DNA of 52,684 nt from Malikia spinosa (GTDB lineage: Bacteria > Pseudomonadota > Gammaproteobacteria > Burkholderiales > Burkholderiaceae_C): NCBI RefSeq assembly GCF_002980625.1, contig NZ_PVLR01000049.1, forward strand, positions 1-52,684, given 5' to 3'. The notes below the pieces were generated by a model, which saw nothing but the letters and a program-made list of their open reading frames with translations, searched no databases and had not been told where the DNA came from. Below, one piece after another: positions 43,932 to 52,126 of this stretch. Numbering within the stretch: the first letter of the stretch is position 1; every line of letters begins with the position of its first letter. The position numbers and the translations under genes are program-made.

Positions 43932-45841
43932 ATCGTGACGCCCTCCCCTTCCGTCTCGGCCTGTGCGACGGCGCGTAAGCGGTCGCTTGCATTGGGCGCG
44001 GGGATTGCAGCGCGTGCCGAGAACACCGGGTCTTTGAAGTACAAGGGTTGCTTGCCGTAGATCGCCGGGTAGCCGGCGACGTAGATGACCATGTCGCCGG
44101 CCTCTTCGATCTCGCCCTGAGCGTTCTTCTTCGGCCCCGGCATGCGCAGGCATTCATCGGGCGTCAGCAAGGGCCGCTGCACCTCCTGATAGGTGCGCGA
44201 CACCTGACCCAGCATCGCCGCCGTACGGCGGCCGCTGGTCGTGATCTGTTCCTTCACTACGGTGGTCTGCCCGGTGAGGCGGGACAGATGTTCGGCCGTC
44301 TCGACGCGGTTGGGCGGATAGGCGTTCTGCACGTGACAGTTCGATGTGATGCTTTCGTCGTGGCCGTAGCCTGTCTCTCGGCTCTTGAGCTGGTTAATGT
44401 CCTGGCAGATGAGGTAGCACTTGATGCCGTAGCCGGCCACGAACGCCAGCGACTCTTGCATGATCTCCAGCTTCCCAAGGCTCGGAAACTCGTCCAGCAT
44501 CATCAAGAGCCGGTGTTTGTAGTTCGCCACCGGACGACCGCCCTCGAAGTCCAACTTGTCAGCTAGCAGTCGCACGATCATGTTCACCATGACGCGCACC
44601 AGAGGCCGCAAGCGAGCCTTGTCGTTGGGCTGGGTGACGATGTAGAGGCTTACCGGGTCGTCCTCGTGCATCAACTGCTTGATGCGGAAGTCCGACCTGC
44701 TGACGTTGTGCGCCACTACCGGGTCGCGATACAGGGCCAGGTAGGACTTAGCCGTGGACAAGACCGAGCCGGCTTCTTCTTCGGGACGATCCATCATGTC
44801 GCGGGCCGCCGAACCGATGGCGTGATGGTTCTGGCCGTCTACGTGCTCGTAGGTTGCCATTTCCATCCAAAGCTCGCCAATGTCCCGGTTCGGATCGGCC
44901 AGCATCGCATCGACGGACGGCAGCGTGGCCGTTCTACCCTCGGCTCTCGCCTTGTAGAGTGCATGTAGGATCACGCCGACCAGGAGCGCGAAGGCGGTTT
45001 TCTGCCAGTGCGAGTCAAGGCCCTTGCCCTCTGGATCGACGATCAGCGTGGTGAGGTTCTGCACGTCCCCCACCTCGTATTGGGTGCCGTGGCGGATTTC
45101 GTCCAGCGGATTCCAACAGACGCCGCCCGAGGTACTGGCCGGCTCGAAGCGCAGCACCTTGTTCTTGGCGTGCTTCTGCCGCCAACCGGCGGTCAGCGCC
45201 CACAACTCGCCCTTCAAGTCGGTGATGACACTGCTCGCGCCCCACGACAGCAGCGTGGGCACCACCAAGCCGACGCCCTTACCCGAGCGCGTGGGAGCGA
45301 AGGTAAGCACGTGCTCAGGGCCGCTGTGCCGCAGATAGAAGAAATTGCCGTCCTTGTCCTGCCAGCCGCCCACGTACACGCCGGTGGCCGTGGGCGCTGC
45401 CTTGCCGGTGACTCTCTCCAAGGCGCTGCGCTCGCGCGGAAGCAGGCCGGCCGCCTGAATGTCCTTCTTCTCGGCCCAGCGAGCCGAGCCGTGCAGGTAC
45501 TCGTTCGCCTTCGAGGTGTTGGCCGTGACGACTTTCGCCACGGCCACACCCAGCAGACCCACGGTCGAAACCAGGATGCCCATGCTGCCGGCCTTCATGA
45601 TCTCGTCCGTGTACTGGCTGTACCACTTGTATGTCCAGTGCAGGATAGACCAGGGGGCGTACACGTGCTCCACGTTCGGGCCAAGGGTGGCGTGATAGGC
45701 GAACGTATGGGCGAAGAACTGTGTCGCGGCCTGGAGGCCGCCGACCAGGGAGATGGCTCCTAGCACCGGCAGCAGCTTGCTCTGCTTTGGTTTCGCAGCT
45801 CTGACTTGCGGCCCAACAGCATTGTTCATCTTGAACTTCAT
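43928..45841 (-). CDS. traG: TraG, VirD4-type coupling protein
   Basis: A 637-residue hexameric ATPase linking the relaxosome to the Trb channel. N-terminal membrane segments occupy residues 25-105. Walker A is PTRSGKG at 183-189 (K188, K187 in RP4) and Walker B LMMLDEFPSLGKL. It overlaps traI and traF by four bases at each side. RK2 TraG has 635 residues. Confidence 0.96.
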   Translation of the reverse strand: MKFKMNNAVGPQVRAAKPKQSKLLPVLGAISLVGGLQAATQFFAHTFAYHATLGPNVEHVYAPWSILHWTYKWYSQYTDEIMKAGSMGILVSTVGLLGVAVAKVVTANTSKANEYLHGSARWAEKKDIQAAGLLPRERSALERVTGKAAPTATGVYVGGWQDKDGNFFYLRHSGPEHVLTFAPTRSGKGVGLVVPTLLSWGASSVITDLKGELWALTAGWRQKHAKNKVLRFEPASTSGGVCWNPLDEIRHGTQYEVGDVQNLTTLIVDPEGKGLDSHWQKTAFALLVGVILHALYKARAEGRTATLPSVDAMLADPNRDIGELWMEMATYEHVDGQNHHAIGSAARDMMDRPEEEAGSVLSTAKSYLALYRDPVVAHNVSRSDFRIKQLMHEDDPVSLYIVTQPNDKARLRPLVRVMVNMIVRLLADKLDFEGGRPVANYKHRLLMMLDEFPSLGKLEIMQESLAFVAGYGIKCYLICQDINQLKSRETGYGHDESITSNCHVQNAYPPNRVETAEHLSRLTGQTTVVKEQITTSGRRTAAMLGQVSRTYQEVQRPLLTPDECLRMPGPKKNAQGEIEEAGDMVIYVAGYPAIYGKQPLYFKDPVFSARAAIPAPNASDRLRAVAQAETEGEGVTI

Positions 45842-48078
45842 CTACTCCTCCCTTGCGACGTTTTTATGGAGCCCTTCGTGTTGATCGAGACTGCATCGCC
45901 AACAGCGATGCGTGTCAAGCGCCGGGCTGTGGCCTGGTCAATGGGCATCACCATGACCACATCACCTCGCTTCAAGAGAGCCAGCGCCTGGTTATCGACG
46001 TTCCTGATGCCCTGAAACTTGAGAGGACCATCGCCGGCAGTATATCGAATATGCTTCGGTATATCGAAACCTTTTAGACGCTTCGACTCACGTTCTATGA
46101 TGTATTTGTCGGCGGCTGTAACGCTTGGAGAAGTAGCTCCTACTCCTGTTCCTGGCCGAGAAATGCCCCGTCGCAGTGCGTGATCTGGTTGGGTTCCTTG
46201 CTGCTCCACGTGACGAGGAACATCACGCGGCAATAGCACTTCACTTCCGCCGGCGATGCGAACCACACCGAGTTCGGACAATGTTCGCAAACGGTGCTGG
46301 CTTTGGGGCGGCGGTTTTTTTCCAATGCGTCCAAGGTCGGGCTTCCAGTGGATGTTGGCGGCATGATGGCCGGCGTCGGCGCGGTCGCCTCGGCCGGCTG
46401 CTGGCCGGCCGTCGCCTGTTCGGGCGACGGCTGCGACTTCGGTAGCGTGTTGGTCGGCAGCGGTCCGCTGTCCAGGGCCGCCAGCGCCGCGTCCAGTTCG
46501 TCCTCGATGCTCGGGTCTTTCGGTTCGCTCATGGGTGTTCTCCTGGTTCAAAAGCGCATGCCGCCGGCTCTCAAGCGCCGGATCAGCGAAGGTGATGGGT
46601 AGCTGGGAATCGACGGCGGCGCGGATGATCTTTGCCTTGAACTCCACCGTGCCGTTGACGGAAATGCGGTTGCCATAGCGTTGCATCGCCAGGCGCAGGG
46701 CTTCTTGCAGCCCTTCGCGCGTGGCCTCGCGGGAGACTTGCAGGCGGTCGCCGTCATCTCGCACGGCGCTCATGCCAGCGCGGAAGATGATCGTCCCCTT
46801 CTTCGTGATGTTGTCCACCGCCGGCGCCTGGCCGGGCTTCGCCTGGCCCTCGCCCCGGATGGTGTTGCCCTTGAGGCCCTGGGCCGCCTCGCGGGCACGC
46901 AGGGCGGCCAAGGCATCGGCGCTGCCGTGCTGCGCCTCCTTCTTGAGCCAGTCAGCCCACGTGCGCCGGCTGTGCTCGGCATAGAGCAGGGTGCGCTCCT
47001 GCTGGAACTGCTTGTTGATTGCCTGGATTTCGCTCCGCAGCGCCTTGCTGGCCTGGGCGTACAGCAGCTTCTTGTTCGTTCGGCCCTCGCCGACCACCTT
47101 GATCGTTGCGCGGCGCAGGCGGTTCGACCGCTTGGCCGCCTCGATCAGCCGATCCTTGTGATGACGAGCACGCTCCAGGGCCTGACCGCGCGCCGTCGTC
47201 AAGCTCTGTTGCTCAGCCTTGTACTTGGCGTACAGCTCCACGGTATTGACGCGGAGCCGGATAGGGTCTTTTCGGTACTGCCGCTTCGCGTTGGATTGCG
47301 CCTGCCGCTCGGGCGAAGCCTCGAACGGGCCAAGCCGAGCCTCCAGGCTCGGCTTGGAAAGGTCGCGGGCTACTGTGCTCGCCTTGACCATCGTTCCGTC
47401 GCCAGCCTCGAACACGAGGCCATTGGCACGGACGCGCAGCTCCAGACCGTTTTCGTGCATGACCTGGTGCAATTCCTGCCAGGACTGCGCGCCCTTGATC
47501 TCGTCCAGGCACTCGCGCTTGATCCACCCGACCAGGCTTTCCACGCCAGCATGCCGCTCCATGTCTGCCGCCCTACTCTCGGCACCGCGTCTGCGCGATT
47601 CGTGGTTGTCTGGCTCCAGTCCGTAGTCGTGCTCCAAGGCCGTGCAAAGCTCGGCCAGCGCCCGATGCGAGTAGTACGGCTCGTGCATCGTGAGCCGCGT
47701 CGGGTGAATCTTGTTGACGGCGATGTGGATGTGCAGATTTTCGGTGTCGTGGTGAACGGCACTGACGCGCTGATGCTCGCCGTAGCCCAATCCCGCGCAG
47801 ATGCGTTCCTCGATCGCGCGCAAGGTGTCGGCGCTGGGCTGCTCGCCGGGCCGGAAGCTGACTATCAGGTGATAGGTCTTGTCACTCTTCGCGCGGGTGT
47901 TTGTGTGCTGTGTCGCCAGCACCTCCGTGATGGCGTCACGCACGGAACCGGCCTCGCAGTTCGTGATGTGCACCTGGCCCAGCCGGTGTTCCTTGCTCTG
48001 CGCGTCGGTGACATAGTTCACCAGGGCGGCGAAATCTGACTTGCCCAGCGAGCGCATGGTCACGTGCTTGGCGATCAT
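45838..48078 (-). CDS. traI: TraI, MOBP relaxase
   Basis: A 746-residue relaxase that nicks oriT and stays bound to the 5' end. Catalytic Y22 (VNYVTD), S74 (HLIVSFRPG) and the histidines H109, H116 and H118 (HHDTENLHIHIAVN) fall at the RP4 positions (Y22, S74, H116). The C-terminal half is long, basic and less conserved. A separate gene, traH, is read inside it in another frame. A KorB-like site at 48096 lies between traI and traJ. Confidence 0.96.
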   Translation of the reverse strand: MIAKHVTMRSLGKSDFAALVNYVTDAQSKEHRLGQVHITNCEAGSVRDAITEVLATQHTNTRAKSDKTYHLIVSFRPGEQPSADTLRAIEERICAGLGYGEHQRVSAVHHDTENLHIHIAVNKIHPTRLTMHEPYYSHRALAELCTALEHDYGLEPDNHESRRRGAESRAADMERHAGVESLVGWIKRECLDEIKGAQSWQELHQVMHENGLELRVRANGLVFEAGDGTMVKASTVARDLSKPSLEARLGPFEASPERQAQSNAKRQYRKDPIRLRVNTVELYAKYKAEQQSLTTARGQALERARHHKDRLIEAAKRSNRLRRATIKVVGEGRTNKKLLYAQASKALRSEIQAINKQFQQERTLLYAEHSRRTWADWLKKEAQHGSADALAALRAREAAQGLKGNTIRGEGQAKPGQAPAVDNITKKGTIIFRAGMSAVRDDGDRLQVSREATREGLQEALRLAMQRYGNRISVNGTVEFKAKIIRAAVDSQLPITFADPALESRRHALLNQENTHERTERPEHRGRTGRGAGGPGQRTAADQHATEVAAVARTGDGRPAAGRGDRADAGHHAANIHWKPDLGRIGKKPPPQSQHRLRTLSELGVVRIAGGSEVLLPRDVPRHVEQQGTQPDHALRRGISRPGTGVGATSPSVTAADKYIIERESKRLKGFDIPKHIRYTAGDGPLKFQGIRNVDNQALALLKRGDVVMVMPIDQATARRLTRIAVGDAVSINTKGSIKTSQGRSR
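46140..46532 (-). CDS. traH: TraH, nested relaxosome-stabilising protein
   Basis: A 130-residue acidic protein encoded wholly within traI in a different frame of the same strand. RK2 also has traH inside traI. TraH stabilises the TraI-TraJ complex at oriT. The N-terminus is strongly acidic (SEPKDPSIEDELDAALAALD), the middle Pro/Thr-rich, and the C-terminus Cys-containing (VCEHCPNSVWFASPAEVKCY). Confidence 0.82.
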   Translation of the reverse strand: MSEPKDPSIEDELDAALAALDSGPLPTNTLPKSQPSPEQATAGQQPAEATAPTPAIMPPTSTGSPTLDALEKNRRPKASTVCEHCPNSVWFASPAEVKCYCRVMFLVTWSSKEPNQITHCDGAFLGQEQE

Positions 48079-48095
48079 CGGCCGGTCTCCAGCTT

Positions 48096-48108
48096 TTTAG
48101 CTGCTAAA
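48096..48108. promoter_or_regulatory. KorB-operator-like site between traJ and traI
   Basis: TTTAGCTGCTAAA matches the KorB operator except for T at the central position. It sits in the gap between the traJ stop and the traI start. Confidence 0.65.
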
Positions 48109-48112
48109 ACAC

Positions 48113-48523
48113 TCAAGGCTCGGCCCTCGGCTGCACCACGGACTTCATGAGCCGGCTCATTTCGTCCTGGGTGGCTTCGATCCGGCCCAACAGTGCAAGG
48201 ATCGTGGCGTCTCCGAAGCGCGCCGTACGAGCATCGTCGGTAAGCCATAGCTTGAGCAAGCCTCCCAGCCGACCAAGGTCGCCATTGACGCGCACCAGCT
48301 CGCGCACGTACTCGTAATCCATGACGCCCTTGATCTGGTAGCCCTGACCCACATCGCGCAGGTAGCGCGCCACGCTGACCCCCGCCCTTCTGGCGTTCGC
48401 CTCGATCAGTTCTTTTTCACCGGGGAACACCGGCACCCGCAAGTGCTGCCGCCGCTTTTCGGCGGGCCTTGATTGCGCCACGTCATCTTCGGGCAAGTCC
48501 AGAAGCGGAAAAATGGAACTCAT
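48113..48523 (-). CDS. traJ: TraJ, oriT-recognition protein
   Basis: A 136-residue protein of the MobC/TraJ type with a ribbon-helix-helix-like N-terminal segment (RRQHLRVPVFPGEKELIEAN, ARRAGVSVARYLRDVG). It binds the inverted repeat beside nic and brings TraI to oriT. Start ATG 48523 follows GGAAGTGAGG. The upstream frame to 48598 extends into oriT. First gene of the leftward relaxase operon. Confidence 0.93.
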   Translation of the reverse strand: MSSIFPLLDLPEDDVAQSRPAEKRRQHLRVPVFPGEKELIEANARRAGVSVARYLRDVGQGYQIKGVMDYEYVRELVRVNGDLGRLGGLLKLWLTDDARTARFGDATILALLGRIEATQDEMSRLMKSVVQPRAEP

Positions 48524-48892
48524 GTCGTTTGCCTCACTTCCTCCCGGCGGTAGCCGGGTGCCTCGCAGAGCAGGATGACCGTTGAGTGCCGCAGGCACGA
48601 ATAAGGGACAGCGAAGATAGATAACCGGCTTGTCCGGTTAGCTAACTTCGCACATCCTGCCCGCCTTACGGCGTCAATTACTCCAAGGAAAGTCTATACC
48701 TGCAATTTCGATTTATCCACAAGTATCACGCCATCAGCGCGCAAAATTTGTAACGGATATAGCGAAATATTCGACGACGACCCATAATCCCGTTGTCGAA
48801 GCGTGCCAATGCACTCTGACAGCGGACTTTTTGCGGTTTTGCAGCGCTGCTCAGTAGCGTTGGATTTGCAACGAGAGGGATGGACGAACACG
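48524..48892. other. oriT: oriT, origin of transfer
   Basis: The 369-base gap between divergent traJ and traK has the IncP oriT layout. GGCACGAATAAGGGACAG at 48593-48610 is almost as in RK2. The TraJ-binding repeat TAACCGG-CTTGT-CCGGTTA is at 48622-48640. The nic motif CACATCCTG^CCCGCC places the cut between 48659 and 48660 on the plus strand. By relaxase chemistry the 5' end right of nic leads, so traK-M enter first. Promoters for traJ and traK must also lie here, and AT-rich sequence at 48700-48790 suits the traK promoter. Confidence 0.94.
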
Positions 48893-49294
48893 ATGCCAAA
48901 GACCTACCCCGACGAGCTGGCTGAATGGGTGAAGGGACGGGAAGCCAAGAAGCCGCGCCAGGACAAGCACGTAGTCGCTTTTCTGGCCGTCAAGAGTGAC
49001 GTGCAAGCGGCGCTCGATGCGGGCTATGCGATGAAGACGGTCTGGGAGCACATGAAGGAGACCGACCGGCTGCGCTGTCGGTACGAAACCTTCACCCAGC
49101 ACGTGAAGCGGTACATCAAGGCCGTGCCGGTCGCTGCTGCACCGGCTCCCACCACTCCCCCGAACAGCCAGGCCAAGGGCGCAAAGCCCGACCCGAAGGC
49201 CGCGCCACCAACCTCGGAAACCCCCAAGAGTGAACCGCCCAAGATCGGTGGCTTCACGTTTGACGCGACTCCAAAGAAAGAGGACTTACTGTAA
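48893..49294 (+). CDS. traK: TraK, oriT-binding accessory protein
   Basis: A 133-residue basic DNA-binding protein (RK2 TraK has 134) that wraps oriT and aids relaxosome formation. The N-terminal part carries the helical TraK fold (VAFLAVKSDVQAALDAGYAM, TVWEHMKETDRLRCRYETFT) and the C-terminus is Pro/Lys-rich. Start ATG 48893 is preferred over 48803. The stop overlaps the traL start. Confidence 0.94.
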   Translation: MPKTYPDELAEWVKGREAKKPRQDKHVVAFLAVKSDVQAALDAGYAMKTVWEHMKETDRLRCRYETFTQHVKRYIKAVPVAAAPAPTTPPNSQAKGAKPDPKAAPPTSETPKSEPPKIGGFTFDATPKKEDLL

Positions 49295-50019
49295 TGGCAA
49301 AGATTCACATGGTTTTGCAAGGCAAAGGCGGCGTCGGCAAGTCGATGATCGCGGCGACCATCGCTCAGTACAAAGCCAGCAGGGGACAGAAGCCGCTTTG
49401 CATAGACACCGATCCGGTCAACGCGACGTTCGAGGGCTACAAAGCCCTGAACGTGCGCCGGCTCAAAATCATGGACGGCGACGAGATCAACACCCGGAAT
49501 TTCGACGCCTTGGTCGAGATGATCGCTTCGGCCGATAGCGACGTCATCATCGACAACGGGGCCAGCTCGTTCGTGCCGCTGTCTCACTACCTCATCAGCA
49601 ACCAGGTGCCGGCGCTGCTCCAGGAGATGGGCCACGAACTCGTGGTGCATACAGTCGTCACCGGCGGGCAGGCCCTGGTGGACACGGTGAGCGGCTTCGC
49701 TCAACTCGCCAGCCAGTTTCCGGCTGGATGCCTGTTCGTGGTCTGGCTGAACCCGTATTGGGGGCCAATCGAGCATGAGGGCAAGGGGTTCGAGCAGTTG
49801 AAGGCATACACGGCAAACAAGGGACGCGTGTCAGCCATCATCCAGATTCCGGCGCTGAAAGAGGAGACCTACGGCCGCGACTTCGCCGAAATGCTCCAAG
49901 ATCGGCGCACCTTCGATGAGGCCCTGGCCAATTCGGCGCTCACGATCATGACGCGTCAGCGGCTCAAGATCGTGAAAACCCAGCTCTTCGCCCAGCTCGA
50001 AAACGCAGCGGTGCTCTGA
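49294..50019 (+). CDS. traL: TraL, ParA/MinD-like ATPase
   Basis: A 241-residue P-loop ATPase with the deviant Walker A KGGVGKS at residues 12-18 and DTDPVNATFEGY downstream. The length equals RK2 TraL. Its transfer role is accessory and not well defined. It overlaps traK and traM by one base each. Confidence 0.93.
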   Translation: MAKIHMVLQGKGGVGKSMIAATIAQYKASRGQKPLCIDTDPVNATFEGYKALNVRRLKIMDGDEINTRNFDALVEMIASADSDVIIDNGASSFVPLSHYLISNQVPALLQEMGHELVVHTVVTGGQALVDTVSGFAQLASQFPAGCLFVVWLNPYWGPIEHEGKGFEQLKAYTANKGRVSAIIQIPALKEETYGRDFAEMLQDRRTFDEALANSALTIMTRQRLKIVKTQLFAQLENAAVL

Positions 50020-50459
50020 TGGCGACCGACGACAAGATCGAGGAGCTGATACGGGAGATCGCGGCCAAACACGGCATCGCCGTGGGTCGGGACGATCCGA
50101 TCTTGATCCTCCAGACCATCAACATGAAGTTGATGCAGGACAGCGCATCGGCCCAGCAGGAAATGCTGGACGCCTTCAAGTCGGAGTTGGAGACCATCGC
50201 CCACCGATGGGGTGATGACGCCAAGGTGAAGGCGGAAAGGACGCTCAACGCGACGTTGGCGGCCAGCAAGGATGCCATGACTCAGGGAATGCAGGACGGA
50301 GCGAAGGCGGCCGCCGAGGCCGTGCGGAACGAGGTAGAAGGAGTGACGGCGCAGCTCGTCGCGCCGATCCGCGAGGCGCGGCGTGTCGCCATGATGAACA
50401 TGGTCGCGGCTGGCATGGCAGTCGTGGCTGCCGGCCTTGTTCTGTGGGCGTCACTGTAG
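50019..50459 (+). CDS. traM: TraM, transfer leader protein
   Basis: A 146-residue protein, as in RK2, with a helical N-terminal region (DKIEELIREIAAKHGIAVG, coiled-coil in the middle) and one C-terminal membrane segment (MMNMVAAGMAVVAAGLVLWA). Last of the rightward leader operon. The gene that follows in RK2 (traN) is not present before insertion sequences begin. Confidence 0.92.
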   Translation: MATDDKIEELIREIAAKHGIAVGRDDPILILQTINMKLMQDSASAQQEMLDAFKSELETIAHRWGDDAKVKAERTLNATLAASKDAMTQGMQDGAKAAAEAVRNEVEGVTAQLVAPIREARRVAMMNMVAAGMAVVAAGLVLWASL

Positions 50460-50607
50460 ATGGTGAGCAGCGTCGGTTGCGACGATGACACAGGATACCA
50501 ACTGAAGTTCTGGGCTTCCTTGACAAAGTTCACTGAGCTTGGCCGTGGTTGGACGAACCGTGGGGCAGAGAACGTGACCCTGGCAGCTCAAGACAATTGA
50601 GCCAAAA

Positions 50608-50640
50608 GGAACCCGCCAAGTGCGGGTCTTTTCTTGCTTT
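50608..50640 (+). terminator. Rho-independent terminator after the traKLM operon
   Basis: ACCCGC-CAAGT-GCGGGT (50611-50627) followed by CTTTTCTT is a good intrinsic terminator on the plus strand. It lies about 150 bases after traM and just before the insertion-sequence tip at 50651. The intervening 50460-50607 holds no gene. Confidence 0.75.
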
Positions 50641-50759
50641 AGTCTTCTTAGAGCGTGTTCAAAGAATACGAAGGGACTTCCCACTTCCGGGCTACGGCAT
50701 CGAGTGCCAAGATTGGCGTGTTGGAAGTCAATCTCAACCACTATGGAAGGGGAAGTCCC

Positions 50760-51830
50760 ATGCGCAACATTACACGAGTCGGCGTCGATCTGGCCAAGAA
50801 CGTCATCCAGGTTCATGCGGTCGACGCCGCGGGCAAGGTGGTGACAAACCGGGCGCTCAAGCGCGAGAAGTTCCTGGCCTGGTGTGCCGATCTGCCCGCA
50901 GGCTGCCTGGTAGCTATGGAGGCTTGCAGCGGCGCCCACCACTGGTGCCGTCAATTGCGCGAACGCGGTTTCGATGCCCGCATGATTCCAGCGCAGTTTG
51001 TCGCGCCATACCGGATCCAGGGCAAGAGCGGCAAGAACGACGCAAACGATGCCGCAGCCGTCTGCGAGGCGGCCTCGCGACCGCACATGAACTTCGTACC
51101 GCCCAAGACACTGCCTCAGCAGGGCATGCTGTGCGTACATCGCCTGCGAGAGGCCCTCAAGGAAGAGCGAACCGCCTGCATCAACCGTATCCGAGGTCTG
51201 CTGGCCGAATTCGGCGTCGTGCTGCCACAGAAACCCGCCATCCTGCGGCAGCACCTCAACGAAGTACTGGAAGACGCCAGCAACGACATCGCCGGCATGG
51301 CCCGCCTGGTGCTGCAAAGGGCTCAGGAACATTGGCGAGAGCTCGAGATACATATCCAGTGGTGCGACGAGCGCATCGCTGCCCACCAGAAGGACGACGA
51401 GCAGGTCCAGCGGGCTGCCGAGCTCAAGGGGGTCGGAATCATCACCGCATCGGCGGTAGTGGCCACGGTCGGCGACTTCAAGCAGTTCAAGAATGGCGCC
51501 CAGTTCGGCGCCTGGCTGGGACTGACGCCGAAGCAGAATTCCAGCGGCGGCAAGACCAGCCTGGGCAGCATCACCAAGCGCGGCAGCAACTACTTGCGAA
51601 ACCTGCTGATACAGGGTGCCAAGTCGGTTGTGTTGGTCGGCAAGTACAACGACGACCCCATCTCGCAGTGGGCGCAGCGATTGCGCGAGCGCTGCGGCTG
51701 GCAGAAGGCCGCTGTGGCACTCGCCAACAAGAACGCTCGGATTCTCTGGGCCGTCATGACTGGCAGCAAGCGCTATGACGCCCGCCATGTCAGCGTTCCC
51801 CCAACTGGATCGATGCCGGCGACAGCGTAA
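50760..51830 (+). CDS. IS110/IS1111-family DEDD recombinase
   Basis: A 356-residue transposase with an N-terminal RuvC-like DEDD domain: D in GVDLAKNVIQV, E in AMEACSGAHHW, and paired Asp in KNDANDAAAV. The C-terminal transposase_20 domain contains GVGIITASAVVATVGDFKQF and the serine-bearing NSSGGKTSLGSITKRGSNY. The ATG at 50760 gives the family length. A longer frame from 50655 covers the left end. It appears intact and is probably active. Confidence 0.93.
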   Translation: MRNITRVGVDLAKNVIQVHAVDAAGKVVTNRALKREKFLAWCADLPAGCLVAMEACSGAHHWCRQLRERGFDARMIPAQFVAPYRIQGKSGKNDANDAAAVCEAASRPHMNFVPPKTLPQQGMLCVHRLREALKEERTACINRIRGLLAEFGVVLPQKPAILRQHLNEVLEDASNDIAGMARLVLQRAQEHWRELEIHIQWCDERIAAHQKDDEQVQRAAELKGVGIITASAVVATVGDFKQFKNGAQFGAWLGLTPKQNSSGGKTSLGSITKRGSNYLRNLLIQGAKSVVLVGKYNDDPISQWAQRLRERCGWQKAAVALANKNARILWAVMTGSKRYDARHVSVPPTGSMPATA

Positions 51831-52126
51831 CCGGCCAGGACGACAATATCCGTCACGAAATCTCTTTCCTTGCCAGACGTGAAATCGAAGATGCATTGAA
51901 CTGGTCAGACCGGCAGCGGGTCAGCTCGAACAGAAGTCTGTGGATCCATTGATGCCACGCTCAATGAATGGAGCCCCGCTGAGCGGTTCGTATCTGGGGC
52001 CGCACCAAGTGCAACAAGCCCGGCTGTAGAGATGCAGTCTGTTCCTAGTTTCAAGCAGTTCGGTCGCGTCGATCGCTGGGAAACCGTCTTCAAAGAAAAC
52101 CACGCCTACCTACCGCACTTGACTAC
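51831..52126 (+). ncRNA. Right-end noncoding region, candidate bridge RNA
   Basis: The stretch after the recombinase stop has no gene but is unusually long for an insertion-sequence end. IS110-family recombinases use an element-encoded bridge RNA, encoded in the right end in the IS1111 group. Here that would be about 296 bases. I cannot predict the loops with confidence. The call is by family and position only. Confidence 0.45.

Noticed and set aside
43932-44153. N-terminal extension of traF
   Set aside because: It is the alternative frame of the traG 3' end. The ATG at 43931 gives the exact RP4 TraF length with the four-base overlap.
46681-48039. 452-codon plus-strand open frame
   Set aside because: Antisense to traI. 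Only traH, on the same strand as traI, has support as a nested gene.
50655-50759. N-terminal extension of the IS1111-type recombinase
   Set aside because: It covers the insertion-sequence end and repeat. Family members start at the MRNITRVGVDLAKN-type sequence at 50760.
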